Part shown: positions 6,242-6,259 of the stretch, one piece after another | Position numbering within the stretch: position 1 is the first letter of the stretch | Layout: each line of letters starts with the position of its first letter | Source of the DNA: Bacteroidales bacterium | GTDB lineage: Bacteria > Bacteroidota > Bacteroidia > Bacteroidales > UBA1556 | Assembly: GCA_029939445.1 (NCBI GenBank) | Contig: JAOZSY010000157.1 | Coordinates: 1 to 6,259, forward strand | Length of the DNA: 6,259 nt | Direction of reading: 5' to 3' | Position numbers and translations under genes: made by a program | The notes under the pieces: generated by a model | Seen by the model: the letters and a program-made list of their open reading frames with translations, nothing else | What the model was told of the DNA's origin: nothing | Database searches by the model: none

Positions 6242-6259
6242 TAGTTCAAAGAAAAAACC
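6234..6259 (+). CDS. Start of the next nos-cluster gene, product not identifiable
   Basis: An ATG at 6234 overlaps the last eight bases of nosG (stop at 6239-6241) in another frame. It reads MFNSSKKKP before the window ends. The strong Shine-Dalgarno site ahead of it and the tight overlap mark a real gene start. By analogy with known clade II clusters, the product could be NosH or a NosC-type cytochrome c. The basic N terminus fits a membrane or exported protein, but nine residues are not enough to choose. Confidence 0.65.

Noticed and set aside
1..6259. CRISPR array, tRNA, rRNA or insertion sequence
   Set aside because: No regularly spaced repeats, RNA gene signatures, transposase frames or terminal inverted repeats were seen. 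Coding sequence fills nearly the whole window and no gap exceeds 85 bases.

Overview
This window is the front part of a nitrous oxide reductase (nos) gene cluster of the clade II / NosB-containing type. It probably comes from a member of the Bacteroidota. The evidence for the lineage is the AT-rich DNA, the near absence of Shine-Dalgarno sites before most genes, a lipoprotein-type signal on a NosZ, and the sequence style of the NosZ proteins (CTEFCSALHLEM CuA motif, DTHHPGFSETEG CuZ motif). The lineage call is inference; no rRNA or other marker is present. All genes are on the + strand.

Layout: (1) bases 1-460 hold the 3' end of a first nosZ. Reading its frame back to base 2 recovers an intact CuA copper site followed by a helical tail. 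(2) 505-3213 encodes a second, 902-residue NosZ-like lipoprotein. It keeps all seven CuZ histidines and the catalytic Lys and Glu, but has lost both cysteines, the His and the Met of the CuA ligand loop. At its C terminus it carries two c-type cytochrome domains, CNACH and CVACH; the second resembles cytochrome c5. (3) A hairpin at 3233-3261 separates this gene from the accessory genes. (4) 3297-4031 is nosB (four-helix membrane protein), 4031-5371 is nosD (periplasmic beta-helix copper-delivery protein) and 5408-6241 is nosG (Tat-exported 4x[4Fe-4S] ferredoxin). (5) The next gene begins at 6234 behind a strong Shine-Dalgarno site and runs off the window.

Working model: NosD, with NosF/NosY/NosL that would be expected downstream, supplies the copper-sulfide cluster to one or both NosZ proteins. 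NosG and other redox proteins feed electrons from the quinone pool. The first NosZ should take electrons through CuA in the classical way. The second appears to have swapped CuA for heme as its electron entry, or else works together with the first NosZ. The tandem of a normal CuA NosZ with a CuA-less, diheme NosZ is the outstanding feature here. I know of no characterised enzyme with this arrangement, although NosZ with one fused heme domain plus CuA (Wolinella cNosZ) is known.
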